Assembly (NCBI GenBank): GCA_963837945.1
Contig: CAWIQD010000030.1
Span: 142,705 to 206,704, forward strand
Source of the DNA: CAVUBL01 sp963837945
GTDB taxonomy: Bacteria; Acidobacteriota; Thermoanaerobaculia; Multivoradales; DATKCC01
Reading direction: 5' to 3'
Length of the DNA: 64,000 nucleotides
Shown: positions 8,207 through 16,511 of the stretch, one piece after another
Layout: every line of letters begins with the position of its first letter
Position numbering within the stretch: the stretch's first letter is position 1
The notes under the pieces: generated by a model
Databases searched by the model: none
What the model was told of the DNA's origin: nothing
Seen by the model: the letters and a program-made list of their open reading frames with translations, nothing else
Position numbers and translations under genes: made by a program

Positions 8207-8947
8207 ATGGCTGACGACAAGAAGGCCGGCCGCTCGCCGAGCCAGGCACCGGGCGCCAAGGCCAAGGAGGCGTACGACGTCTCCGACCCGACGACGACCT
8301 TCGCCCTGGAGTACGAGGAGGACCGGAAGGTCATGCGCATCGCGGTCGCGGCCGCGATCGTGGTCCACGCGGTCCTCCTGCTCATCACCTTCCCGGAGAT
8401 CACCTCCGGGCCGGTCAAACCGGCCGAGAAGCCGAAGATCTACGTCGTCCAGCAGGTGCGCTTCAAGCCGCCGCCGCCGAAGCAGCAAAAGGAGATCCCG
8501 AAGCCGAAGGCGATGAAGGTGCCGATCCCCGACCCGACGCCGGACGAGCCCGAGCCGATCCGCCTGCCGGAGGAGATCCAGCCCGAGGTCGACCTGCCAC
8601 AGACCGACGTGGTGTTCGACATCCCGGAAGGGCCCCCGCCGACGCCGGAGCCCGAAGGGCCGATCCAGGTCGGGGGCGACGTGGCCGCTCCGGTCAAGAT
8701 CAACGCTCCGCAACCCCAGTACACCGAGATCGCCAGGAAGGCCCGCCTCCAGGGCGTGGTCATCGTCCAGGCGATCATCGACAAGCAGGGCACCGTCACC
8801 AACGTCAAGGTCCTCAAGGGGTTGGGCATGGGGCTCGACACGGCGGCGGTCGACGCGATCAAGCAATGGAAGTTCAAACCGGCGACCCTCAACGGCAAGC
8901 CGGTCGCCGTGTACTACAACCTGACGGTGAACTTCCGGCTGCAGTAG
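8207..8947 (+). CDS. tonB: Energy transducer TonB
   Basis: 246 aa. A cytoplasmic head (about 1-43), a membrane anchor around 44-66 (V-H-A-V-L-L-L-I-T-F), a Pro/Lys/Glu-rich periplasm-spanning stretch (about 85-160), and a TonB C-terminal domain (about 170-246) with A-R-K-A-R-L-Q-G-V-V-I-V-Q-A-I-I-D and W-K-F-K-P-A. It transfers energy from ExbBD to outer-membrane receptors. The long cytoplasmic head before the anchor is unusual for E. coli TonB but frequent in this type of operon. A GAGGAG site lies before the ATG. Confidence 0.93.
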   Translation: MADDKKAGRSPSQAPGAKAKEAYDVSDPTTTFALEYEEDRKVMRIAVAAAIVVHAVLLLITFPEITSGPVKPAEKPKIYVVQQVRFKPPPPKQQKEIPKPKAMKVPIPDPTPDEPEPIRLPEEIQPEVDLPQTDVVFDIPEGPPPTPEPEGPIQVGGDVAAPVKINAPQPQYTEIARKARLQGVVIVQAIIDKQGTVTNVKVLKGLGMGLDTAAVDAIKQWKFKPATLNGKPVAVYYNLTVNFRLQ

Positions 8948-8959
8948 AGCGGGGGATCG

Positions 8960-9781
8960 ATGGCGTTCCAGGGATCGCTCAAGGAGCTTCCCCTCCCGGA
9001 CATCATTCAGCTCGTCTCGGTGTCCGGAAAGACCGGCGCCTTCACCTTGAGGAGCGGCGGTGCGAGCGGGGAGATCTTCCTTCGTAACGGGCAGATCGTC
9101 CACGCCGAGAGCGGCGAGCTCTCGGGTGAGGAGGCGGTCTACGAGCTCGCCATCTGGACGGAGGGGGACTTCGTCTTCACGCCCGGCAAAGAGATCCAGA
9201 CGACCACCATCCAGAAGTCGAACACCAACCTCCTGATGGAGGCCGCCCGGCGGATCGACGAGTGGCAGGTCCTGTCGAAGCGCATCCCGTCGACCCGCCT
9301 GGTCCCGGTGTTCACCACCCAGGTCGCCACCACCTCGGTCTCGTTCACCCCCGGCGAGTGGAAGCTGATCTGCAAGATCGACGAGCGGCGCTCGATCGAC
9401 GAGGTCGCGGCGGGGCTCGGGATGAGCCCGTTCGAGGCCTGCAAGCTGCTCTACGGCCTGATCACCTCGGGCCTGGTCACCCTGCGCGAGGGCCTCGGCG
9501 CGGTCGAGGCGGAGCGCCTGAAGACGATGGCGCCGGCCGAGCTCGACTCGATCGCCGCGGCGATTCATCGTCAGGCGACCGAGCTCCTGGGCAGCCACGA
9601 CCGGCTTTCGGACCTGGAGGCCGTCTACCGGATGAGTCGGACCGAGCTCGAGAACGGACGAGAGGTCGACGCCGTCCTCGACTTGATCCGATCGGAGGAG
9701 AAGATCGTCTCGGGAGCCCTGGGGCCGAACCAGTCCAAGGCCTTCCTGGAACGGGTGGGATCGCTGCTGCAGGGCCGTTGA
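8960..9781 (+). CDS. DUF4388 domain protein
   Basis: 273 aa, soluble. The N-terminal ~100 residues match the DUF4388/PatA-type domain: F-Q-G-S-L-K-E-L-P-L-P-D-I-I-Q-L, then S-G-K-T-G-A-F-T-L, then G-Q-I-V-H-A, and an E-E-A-V-Y-E-L motif. The middle (about 130-175) resembles a winged-helix-like DUF4388 companion segment (W-K-L-I-C-K-I-D-E-R-R-S-I-D-E-V-A). The C-terminus is helical. Such proteins are linked to gliding, heterocyst or exopolysaccharide signalling, but the molecular role is unknown. The start is 12 nt after tonB, so it is co-transcribed with the TonB system. Confidence 0.85.
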   Translation: MAFQGSLKELPLPDIIQLVSVSGKTGAFTLRSGGASGEIFLRNGQIVHAESGELSGEEAVYELAIWTEGDFVFTPGKEIQTTTIQKSNTNLLMEAARRIDEWQVLSKRIPSTRLVPVFTTQVATTSVSFTPGEWKLICKIDERRSIDEVAAGLGMSPFEACKLLYGLITSGLVTLREGLGAVEAERLKTMAPAELDSIAAAIHRQATELLGSHDRLSDLEAVYRMSRTELENGREVDAVLDLIRSEEKIVSGALGPNQSKAFLERVGSLLQGR

Positions 9782-9913
9782 CGAGCGCGCGGAAGATCGA
9801 CCGGTCGCCGGAATTTCCCGGGCACGAGACTTGCTAACGGGAACGAGGCACCCGGTCCCATCCTCGAACGACCAGCGACATTGCGGGGCCGTCGGGTTAG
9901 AAAGGAGAACGCG

Positions 9914-11077
9914 ATGAGGAACCTCACCAGGGCACTGATCACCGCCGTTCTCGTCGTCGGAGTGGCCGTTCCCGCACGGGCCGGCTGGGACGAGGGCGTG
10001 AAGGCGTTCAAGAGCGGCAACTACAGCGTCGCCGCCAAGGAGTTCCAGGGGGTCGTCGAGGCGACGCCCGACTACGCCGCCGGCTACCTGATGCTGGGGC
10101 AGTCGCTGACCAAGCTCAACCGCGACGAGGACGCGGTCCGGGCCTACCGCAAGGCCTACGACCTCGACCCGAACAACGTCCAGTACCAGTTCGCGCTCGC
10201 CAACGCCTTCCTCGACACCAAGCGCTACGGCGACGCCGCGCAGCTCTTCGGCCGGATCGACCCCTCGAGCCTGCCGAGCCAGTACCAGGCCGCGTTCTTC
10301 AAGAACAAGACGATCGCCCTCGAGAAGGCCGGCCGGTCCGGAGACGTGCTCGGCTCGCTGCGCGACGCCGCGCGGAGCAAGCCGAACGATGCCGCCGTCC
10401 AGTACCAGTACGGTGTCGCCGCCTTCAACGCCGGGCAGATCTCGGAGGCGGTCAAGGCGCTCGGCCAGGCGGTCAAGACCGCGCCCTCGACCGAGAACCG
10501 CACCGCCTACATGCAGGCCCTCATCCGTTCCGCGCGGGAGAACCCCTCCCAGAAGAGCGCGAGCTACGCCGCGGCGGTCGAGCAGGCCAAGGTGCTGGTC
10601 GGCCAGAGCCCGACCTACGACAACCTGCTCAGCCTCGGCGAGGCCCAGCTCGGAGCCAAGCAGTACCAGGGCGCCACCGACAGCTTTCAGAAGGCCGCCG
10701 CCAAGAAGCCCGGCGACTGGCTGGCCTACTACTATGCGAGTCAGGCGAGCACCGCCCTCGGCCAGTTCGAGAGCGCCGAAGCCGCACTCAAGAGGGCGCT
10801 CTCGACCGGGCCCTCGGCGCAGAACGAACGCCGTATCTACAAGCAGATCGGGTTCGTCAACGAGAAGCTGAAGAACTACGACGAAGCCAAGGTCGCCTAC
10901 TCCAAGGCCGGCGATCAGGCTTCGATCGCGCGGGTCGAGAAGAACATGCAGATCGCCCAGGAGAACCAGAAGATCTCGGCCGAGAACCAGCGGATCGAAG
11001 AGATGCGCAAGGAGCAGGAGGACCTCGAGAAGCAGCTCAAGGACCTCAAGCAGGGCGGGCCGCCGCCGCTGCGCTAG
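9914..11077 (+). CDS. Secreted tetratricopeptide-repeat protein
   Basis: 387 aa. A signal peptide (about 1-22, cut near A-R-A) is followed by TPR-like helical pairs through about residue 330 (for example F-K-S-G-N-Y-S-V-A-A-K-E-F-Q and L-G-A-K-Q-Y-Q-G-A-T-D-S-F-Q), then a charged coiled coil rich in E/Q/K (about 345-380). The ATG at 9914 is preferred over an upstream GTG because AAAGGAG lies 6 nt upstream and the signal peptide begins there. Probably a periplasmic scaffold; the partner is not known. Followed by a clear terminator. Confidence 0.85.
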   Translation: MRNLTRALITAVLVVGVAVPARAGWDEGVKAFKSGNYSVAAKEFQGVVEATPDYAAGYLMLGQSLTKLNRDEDAVRAYRKAYDLDPNNVQYQFALANAFLDTKRYGDAAQLFGRIDPSSLPSQYQAAFFKNKTIALEKAGRSGDVLGSLRDAARSKPNDAAVQYQYGVAAFNAGQISEAVKALGQAVKTAPSTENRTAYMQALIRSARENPSQKSASYAAAVEQAKVLVGQSPTYDNLLSLGEAQLGAKQYQGATDSFQKAAAKKPGDWLAYYYASQASTALGQFESAEAALKRALSTGPSAQNERRIYKQIGFVNEKLKNYDEAKVAYSKAGDQASIARVEKNMQIAQENQKISAENQRIEEMRKEQEDLEKQLKDLKQGGPPPLR

Positions 11078-11097
11078 CAGCCCGATCCAGCACCCGA

Positions 11098-11125
11098 GGG
11101 GCCGCGAGCTCGCGGCCCCTTTTTC
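11098..11125 (+). terminator. Rho-independent terminator after the TPR gene
   Basis: Perfect 22-nt palindrome GGGGCCGCGAGCTCGCGGCC+CC (11098-11119) followed at once by TTTTT. It closes the exbB-to-TPR operon. Confidence 0.93.
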
Positions 11126-11167
11126 TTTGCCGTCGAGTCGGCCCGGAAACGGGGGGCGGCGCCGCGC

Positions 11168-11173
11168 TAGAAT
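11168..11173 (+). promoter_or_regulatory. -10 element TAGAAT, 11 nt before the start codon
   Basis: TAGAAT stands 11 nt before the ATG at 11185; no ribosome-binding site lies between. The transcript would be leaderless or nearly so. No clear -35. Confidence 0.6.
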
Positions 11174-11184
11174 GCGTCGCGGCC

Positions 11185-12504
11185 ATGCTCTCGGTTCCGA
11201 TCTTCTGTCTCTGGGCGGCCCTGGCGCCGGTCCCGGCACCGGGCGCGTTCGCGCTGGCTCCGCCCCCGCCGCCCGCGGCCGCGGAGCAGGCCGCGGACCA
11301 GGCCCCGCCGCCCGTCCCCGAGGCACCCACCCCCGCCGTCCCCTCCGAGCCCGCCGAGCCAGCTCCGGCGAGCGGCCCGGCGGCCGGCGCCGAGCAACCC
11401 GCCGCGGACGCCGCCGGGAGCAAGGGAGACGAGCAGCTCTTCCCGGAGCTCAACGTCTACCTGCCCGAGGGGGAGCTCGACCTCCGGCTCAATCACCTGG
11501 TCAAGAAGGTGTTCGTCGAGGGCCAGGTGAAGTACAACTTCGTCAACGGTGACATCTCGTCCTTCCTGCGCTACCGCTACTACGGCTACGCGCGCGCCTA
11601 CCAGCTGAGCGTCTTCGACCAGATCGAGTTCGCCAGCATCGAGAGGTTCTCGAACCAGTTCGACCGCACGCGGGGCATCCTCGTCCTGACCGAGTGGCCG
11701 CGGACCTACAACCGGCGGATGTTCGCGCTCACCGAGCTCGACCGGATCACCTCCAACAAGGAAGCGTTCGTCTTCGACAACGGCAAGACGAACACCTTCC
11801 TGCGGCTCGGCTACCAGATCGGCACTCCGAACGACGAGCGGTCCAACGCCATCGTCGGCGAGAGCCGGGCGCGGGTCGAGCACCTGTTCACGGCGTTTCG
11901 CCAGATCGGTCCGGGCGACGCCGGCCTGACCGGGGCGCTCACCTGGGGCAGCGACCTGGTGCTGGGGGACTTCGACTATCTCAAGCTCGAGCTCTCCGGG
12001 ATCAAGCGCTTCGAGCTCCCCCGTGGCGCCTTCCTGTTCGGCCGGATCCACGCCGGCACCTTCCTCGAGAAGACGGTGCTCGACCGGAACCTCGAGGAGG
12101 ATCCCCGGCTCCCGATCACCGGCCGGTACTCGATCCCCCGCGAGGAGTACTTCAAGCTCGACGGACGGGACAACCTCAAGGGACTCGACGAGAGCCTCCG
12201 GGGCACCGACGAGATCCTCGGCACCTGGGAAGTGCTCTTCCCATGGTTCGTCGGCGAGAGCCGCTCGGCCCTCAAGCTCGACTGGCGCAACTGGTACTGG
12301 GTGCTCTACACCGGAGCCGGGACGATCGGCTTCGACCGCCAGGTGATCTCCCAGCTCAACGACTACATCGAGGACGCCGGGGTCGGGTTCGAGTCCTCCT
12401 TCCGGCTCAAGAACTTCCAGTTCTTCTTCAGCGGCCTGGTCGCCCAGTCGTTCAACGCCGAAGGCGGGCTGAAGGTGCGTCTGGCCCTGAAGTCCTACCA
12501 CTGA
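11185..12504 (+). CDS. Predicted outer-membrane beta-barrel protein, unknown family
   Basis: 439 aa. A hydrophobic N-terminus, then a Pro/Ala-rich spacer (about 20-85), then a domain rich in alternating aromatic/polar strands (V-F-V-E-G-Q-V-K-Y-N-F-V; W-Y-W-V-L-Y-T-G-A-G; F-Q-F-F-F-S-G-L-V) ending in a short strand. This pattern fits an outer-membrane barrel, perhaps related to the BamA/surface-antigen C-terminal barrel, but I cannot name the family. It sits between terminators as a single gene, next to ompA. Confidence 0.7.
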   Translation: MLSVPIFCLWAALAPVPAPGAFALAPPPPPAAAEQAADQAPPPVPEAPTPAVPSEPAEPAPASGPAAGAEQPAADAAGSKGDEQLFPELNVYLPEGELDLRLNHLVKKVFVEGQVKYNFVNGDISSFLRYRYYGYARAYQLSVFDQIEFASIERFSNQFDRTRGILVLTEWPRTYNRRMFALTELDRITSNKEAFVFDNGKTNTFLRLGYQIGTPNDERSNAIVGESRARVEHLFTAFRQIGPGDAGLTGALTWGSDLVLGDFDYLKLELSGIKRFELPRGAFLFGRIHAGTFLEKTVLDRNLEEDPRLPITGRYSIPREEYFKLDGRDNLKGLDESLRGTDEILGTWEVLFPWFVGESRSALKLDWRNWYWVLYTGAGTIGFDRQVISQLNDYIEDAGVGFESSFRLKNFQFFFSGLVAQSFNAEGGLKVRLALKSYH

Positions 12505-12672
12505 GCGCGACACGGCCGGTGGCGCGCGATGTGAGTATGTCTGTGTTAGAATTCTGCCGGGTTCTTTCTATAGGCACGATCCTTGCTCTTGTTTTCGGGG
12601 ACGGTTCGCTGCCCCGTCAGGAGCTCCAAGGTTTTTTCCGCAGCTGTCCCAACTGACTTCGGAGGGAAATCC

Positions 12673-13992
12673 ATGAATTGGAAACGAAGCAGCGGGCTCT
12701 GGCTTCTCGCTGTGCTGCTCGCGACACCCGCAGCGATGGCTCAACCCGGCTCGGCTCCGACCGCCACTGGCGAAACGGGCCTGTTCACGCTGTTCACCCC
12801 GGAGACCTTGCCCCAAGGGGACTGGTCCTTTGGTGTCTATTACAACAACTGGGACCGGGTCTTCGAGTTCGACGACCGCGCCGGCCTCGACATCCACCAG
12901 CTCAGCGCCAGCATCGGCTGGGGCATCACCGACCGGTTCGAGCTCGCTCTCCAGGTGCCCTACCTGAACCTCGACGGGGACTTTCCCGACAGCGAGATGT
13001 TCGGGAACCTGGGCGGCAGCTCGGAGAGCGGCCTGGGCAACGTCCACGTCGGCGGCAAGTATTGGCTGACCGGCGAGCGGGGCCAGGGCGGTTTCGCGCT
13101 CAACGCCTACGTCGAGGCGCCGACCGGTGACGACAAGGTCCTCGCCGGCGACACCGGCTACGGCGCCGGCCTCGAGTGGGCCAACCCCCACTGGGTGTTC
13201 GACGCCGGCTACCGGTTGCCCGGAGACCTCACCTTCGGCAACCAGAGCGTCTCGGTCTCCGACGAGCTCTCCGCGGGCGTCGGTAACGTCTTCGCGATCA
13301 GCGACCGGCTGGACTGGATCACCGAGCTGGTGGGCACGTTCCCCACCGACAGCGACAAGGCGATCTTCAAGGACAGCGTCGACCTGACCACCGGCGGCCG
13401 CCTGTGGTTCGGCGCGAACGGCAACTGGGCGTTCAACTTCGGGCTGCGGACCGACGTGCTGCAGCTCGACCAGACCGACGAGCACTGCCCACTGGGCGGC
13501 CTGCTCGGCCTGACGTACTTCCCGCGCTGGCAGCCACCACCGCCGCCGCCACCGCCGGCGCCGGCCCCCGAGCCGCCGCCGCCACCACCGCCGGCGCCCG
13601 CGCCGAAGCCGGCTCCGCCGCCACCGCCGCCACCGGCCCCCAAGCCGAAGCCGGAGGAGCGGGTGACGGTGCAGTTCGGCAACGGCAGCGCTCGGCTCTC
13701 GAACATCGCCAAGGCGAAGCTCGACGACGTGGCGCTCCGGATGAAGCAGGACCCGAGCGCTCAGGCGCTGGTGATCGGCTACACCGACGATCGCGGGTCC
13801 AATTCGGCCAACCAGAAGATGAGCGAACGGCGTGCCGAGGCGGTCAAGACCTACCTGGTCCAGCGCCACGGCATCGATCCGAGTCGCATCCGGACCGAAG
13901 GCCGCGGCTCGGCCGAGCCGGTGGCGTCCAACGACACCGCCGCAGGCCGGGCGCAGAACCGCCGCGCAGTGGTGATCATCACCTTCGAGTAA
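12673..13992 (+). CDS. OmpA family outer-membrane protein
   Basis: 439 aa. A signal peptide (about 1-24, A-M-A cut), an N-terminal beta-barrel-like domain (about 30-280), a long Pro/Ala/Lys hinge (about 285-335) and an OmpA C-terminal peptidoglycan-binding domain (about 335-439). The last has V-Q-F-G-N-G-S-A-R-L-S, G-Y-T-D-D-R-G-S-N-S-A-N, L-S-x-R-R-A-x-A-V type sequence (here M-S-E-R-R-A-E-A-V) and a G-R-G-S-A-E-P motif. It tethers the outer membrane to the wall. The ATG at 12673 has GGAGGG upstream. A TAGAAT hexamer at 12547-12552 could be its -10, giving a leader of about 110 nt. Confidence 0.9.
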   Translation: MNWKRSSGLWLLAVLLATPAAMAQPGSAPTATGETGLFTLFTPETLPQGDWSFGVYYNNWDRVFEFDDRAGLDIHQLSASIGWGITDRFELALQVPYLNLDGDFPDSEMFGNLGGSSESGLGNVHVGGKYWLTGERGQGGFALNAYVEAPTGDDKVLAGDTGYGAGLEWANPHWVFDAGYRLPGDLTFGNQSVSVSDELSAGVGNVFAISDRLDWITELVGTFPTDSDKAIFKDSVDLTTGGRLWFGANGNWAFNFGLRTDVLQLDQTDEHCPLGGLLGLTYFPRWQPPPPPPPPAPAPEPPPPPPPAPAPKPAPPPPPPPAPKPKPEERVTVQFGNGSARLSNIAKAKLDDVALRMKQDPSAQALVIGYTDDRGSNSANQKMSERRAEAVKTYLVQRHGIDPSRIRTEGRGSAEPVASNDTAAGRAQNRRAVVIITFE

Positions 13993-14017
13993 CGCGGCGG
14001 GACAGGCAGTAGCCTCG

Positions 14018-14051
14018 AACCCCCGCCGGGAGATCCCGGCGGGGGTTTTTC
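14018..14051 (+). terminator. Rho-independent terminator after ompA-family gene
   Basis: Arms AACCCCCGCCGGG (14018-14030) and CCCGGCGGGGGTT (14035-14047), loop AGAT, then T run. The ftsX stop codon is 6 nt away on the other strand; on that strand only a short T stretch follows, so it acts mainly on the plus strand. Confidence 0.92.
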
Positions 14052-14056
14052 GTAGC

Positions 14057-14974
14057 TCACCCCTCCTCGTCGAGCGGCGGCTCGCCGAGGCTTTCGCGAC
14101 GCAGGGAGAAGACCGCCCCCACCAGGCCGGCGGCCGCGCCCAGAGCGACCAGGGCGAGGAGGTCCAGCGGACCGGGCGGGCGGGAGACCAGGGCGCCGCC
14201 CAACAACGAGCCCTCCAGTCGCCGCGCGGCGAGCCAGAAGACGCCGGCGAGGGCGGCCGCGGCGAGCCCTCCCCCCAGCAGTCCCTGGAGGGTCCCTTCG
14301 ACGTAGAACGGACCCCGGATGTAGAACTCGGTCGCCCCGACCAGCCGCATGATCGAGATCTCCTCCTGGTAGAGGTAGGCGGTCAGGCGAATGACGCTGC
14401 CGATGGTGAAGACGGCGGCGGCCAGCAGGATCCCTCCGAGAGCGAGCCCGAGGCCCCGCACCACCGCCACGACCGCCGCGAGCCGGCGCACCCAGTCGCG
14501 GTCGTCGTCGACCATCGAGACCCCGGCGGCCCCGCGCAAGCCGTCGAGCCATGCCGCGTAGCGCTCGGCCCCGGCCGCCTCGGGATCCGCGTCGATCTCG
14601 AGCGAGGCCGGCAGGGCTGCCTGCTCCCCCGCCACCAGGTCGGAGAGGCTCGGGAAGATGTCGACGAAGCGTCGGCGCGCCTCCGCCGCACTGACCGGCT
14701 GGGCCGAGCGCACCCAGGAGGGCGTCTGCGCCTCGTGGGCGAGCGCTTCGATCGCAGCGCCCGGCGTCCGGTCCTCGAAGTACACGACCACCCGACTCTC
14801 GTCGCGCGCCTGCTCGACCACCCGTGCGAGGTTGCCGGCGACCATCAGGAAGACGCCGCCCACGAACAGGCTCACGGCGATGGTCGCCACGGCGACCAGG
14901 CTCACCTTCCAGCTCCTGCCGAGGCTCACCCCGGCCTCCCGGACGAAGTAGGCGAGCGCCTTGCCGAGAGTCAT
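14057..14974 (-). CDS. ftsX: Cell division protein FtsX (permease-like)
   Basis: 305 aa. One N-terminal membrane segment (about 22-46), a periplasmic domain (about 50-165), then three membrane segments (about 170-195, 225-250, 270-295), the FtsX layout. Conserved P-S-L (F-P-S-L-S-D-L), and Q-E-E-I-S-I-M-R-L-V-G-A-T after the second segment. With FtsE it transmits a division signal to cell-wall amidases. Starts at ATG 14972-14974, overlapping the end of ftsE by 4 nt. Confidence 0.93.
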   Translation of the reverse strand: MTLGKALAYFVREAGVSLGRSWKVSLVAVATIAVSLFVGGVFLMVAGNLARVVEQARDESRVVVYFEDRTPGAAIEALAHEAQTPSWVRSAQPVSAAEARRRFVDIFPSLSDLVAGEQAALPASLEIDADPEAAGAERYAAWLDGLRGAAGVSMVDDDRDWVRRLAAVVAVVRGLGLALGGILLAAAVFTIGSVIRLTAYLYQEEISIMRLVGATEFYIRGPFYVEGTLQGLLGGGLAAAALAGVFWLAARRLEGSLLGGALVSRPPGPLDLLALVALGAAAGLVGAVFSLRRESLGEPPLDEEG

Positions 14975-15687
14975 GCCTCCCCCTCGTCCTCGAGCGGCCG
15001 AAGCTCCGGCGGCGCGCTGCCCGGGATCTCCTCGTCCCGCACCAGGCGTCCGGCGTCGAGCCCGAGCACCCGGCCGCCCACGCGCTCGATGGTCGCCCGG
15101 TCGTGGGTGGCGAGCAGCACGGTCGTGCCCCGGGCGTTGATCTCCAGGAACAGGCGGACGATCTCCCACGAGAGGTCGGGGTCGAGGTTGCCCGTCGGCT
15201 CGTCGGCGATCAGGATGTCGGGTCGCGCGATCACCGCCCGCGCGATCGCGACGCGCTGCTGCTCGCCGCCGGAGAGCTCGCCGGGGAAGGCGTCGACGCG
15301 GTGGGCCAGACCCACCCGGCGCAGGGCCCAGAGGGCGGCCCGCTTCTGGCTCTCGCGGTCGGAGCCGAGGATGCGCGGCAGGTAGGAGACGTTCTCGAAG
15401 ACGGTCTTGCGCTCGATCAGCCGAAAGCTCTGGAAGACCACGCCGATGGTGCGCCGCAGGTAGGGGATCTTGTGACGAGGCAGCGAGGCGACGTTGCGGC
15501 CGTTGACCAGGATGCGCCCGGTCGAAGGGACCTCGCCCCGGTAGATGAGACGCAGCAAGGTGGTCTTGCCGGCGCCGCTCGCTCCGGTGAGGAAGGCGAA
15601 CTGACCGCGGAGCAGGGAGAAGGTCACGTCTTCGAGGGCGAGCTGGCCTCCGGCGTACAGCTTGCCGACGTGGAAGAACTGGATCAC
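14971..15687 (-). CDS. ftsE: Cell division ATP-binding protein FtsE
   Basis: 238 aa ABC ATPase. Walker A G-A-S-G-A-G-K-T-T, signature L-S-G-G-E-Q-Q-R-V, Walker B I-L-I-A-D-E-P-T-G-N-L-D, and the H-loop T-H-D; the Q-loop is F-Q-S-F. The start is GTG 15685-15687. A TAGACT hexamer sits 10 nt upstream with no SD, so the mRNA may be leaderless. ftsX overlaps downstream. Divergent from pgeF across an 86-nt shared promoter region. Confidence 0.95.
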   Translation of the reverse strand: MIQFFHVGKLYAGGQLALEDVTFSLLRGQFAFLTGASGAGKTTLLRLIYRGEVPSTGRILVNGRNVASLPRHKIPYLRRTIGVVFQSFRLIERKTVFENVSYLPRILGSDRESQKRAALWALRRVGLAHRVDAFPGELSGGEQQRVAIARAVIARPDILIADEPTGNLDPDLSWEIVRLFLEINARGTTVLLATHDRATIERVGGRVLGLDAGRLVRDEEIPGSAPPELRPLEDEGEA

Positions 15688-15697
15688 AAGGGGGCCC

Positions 15698-15703
15698 AGT
15701 CTA
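15698..15703 (-). promoter_or_regulatory. -10 element TAGACT of ftsEX
   Basis: TAGACT on the minus strand, 10 nt before the GTG of ftsE; no SD between. Part of the leaderless pattern of this window. Confidence 0.5.
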
Positions 15704-15761
15704 CCTCAGCGCCCGGCCTCTCCCTGGCGAGGAATTTGCGCGGCAGAAACGCGCAGGCTCC

Positions 15762-15767
15762 TAGAAT
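15762..15767 (+). promoter_or_regulatory. -10 element TAGAAT of pgeF
   Basis: TAGAAT ends 6 nt before the pgeF ATG, so transcription would start at or next to the A of the ATG. No SD; -35 poor. Confidence 0.6.
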
Positions 15768-15773
15768 GCGGGG

Positions 15774-16511
15774 ATGCGCAAGGCGCCCCCGACCACGACC
15801 GACGAGCCGACGCCGCCCCTTGGCGGCCCCGTCCCGGCGGGCGGCCACCCGGTCTGGGCGGCCCGGGCCGGCCCGGTCGAGCTGCGCTTCGTCGGCCGTG
15901 GCGCCGGGGGGAGCCGGAGCGAGATCCTCGAGCGCGTCGAGGGCTCGCACCTGCCGGTCGCCGCCGCCCGCCAGGTCCACTCCGATCGCGTGCTCGAGGC
16001 CCGCCCCGGCCCGTGTGGCGAGGGCGACGCCCTGTGGACGGACCGTCGCGGGCTCGCCCTCTCGGTGATCACGGCGGACTGCGTGCCGGTCGTCCTGGCC
16101 GCGATCGGCGGCTCGCCGTCCCGAGCCGCCGGGCCGGTGGCCGTGATCCACGCCGGCTGGCGCGGCATCGAGGCCGGCGTGGTCGGCCGGACGGTCCGCG
16201 AGCTGGGCGTCGCGCCGGCGCAGCTCGGCGCCTGGATCGGGCCGGCGATCGGAGCCTGCTGCTACGAGGTGAGCGACGAGGTGGCGGCGCGGGTCGCCGG
16301 GGCGAGCGGCCCGGGGGTGGTGGTCGCCGGCCCGGGCGAGCGCCCCCATCTGGACCTGCCGGGCGCGGTCCGCCGCCAGCTTCTGGCGGCGGGCGTCGGC
16401 GAGCCGCGGATCGTCGTCCGTTGCACCCGCTGCGACGCGGAGTCGCTCTGGAGCTACCGGCGCGAGGGCCGGGGAGCGGGCCGGAACCTCGCCTTCGTCT
16501 GGATCACGTGA
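15774..16511 (+). CDS. pgeF: Peptidoglycan editing factor PgeF (YfiH/laccase-domain family)
   Basis: 245 aa. The family removes L-Ser wrongly inserted in UDP-MurNAc peptides; older annotations say polyphenol oxidase or laccase domain. The zinc-binding set is visible: R-Q-V-H-S-D, T-A-D-C-V-P-V, I-H-A-G-W-R-G, and G-P-A-I-G-A-C-C-Y-E-V. The end has C-T-R-C and W-S-Y-R-R-E-G-x-G-x-G-R-N-L-A-F. The 3' end overlaps the end of the convergent rlmN by 8 nt. Confidence 0.92.
   Translation: MRKAPPTTTDEPTPPLGGPVPAGGHPVWAARAGPVELRFVGRGAGGSRSEILERVEGSHLPVAAARQVHSDRVLEARPGPCGEGDALWTDRRGLALSVITADCVPVVLAAIGGSPSRAAGPVAVIHAGWRGIEAGVVGRTVRELGVAPAQLGAWIGPAIGACCYEVSDEVAARVAGASGPGVVVAGPGERPHLDLPGAVRRQLLAAGVGEPRIVVRCTRCDAESLWSYRREGRGAGRNLAFVWIT

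Noticed and set aside
7724..11326. 1200-codon minus-strand open frame opposite exbD to TPR genes
   Set aside because: It runs antisense to well-supported genes with RBS and conserved motifs.
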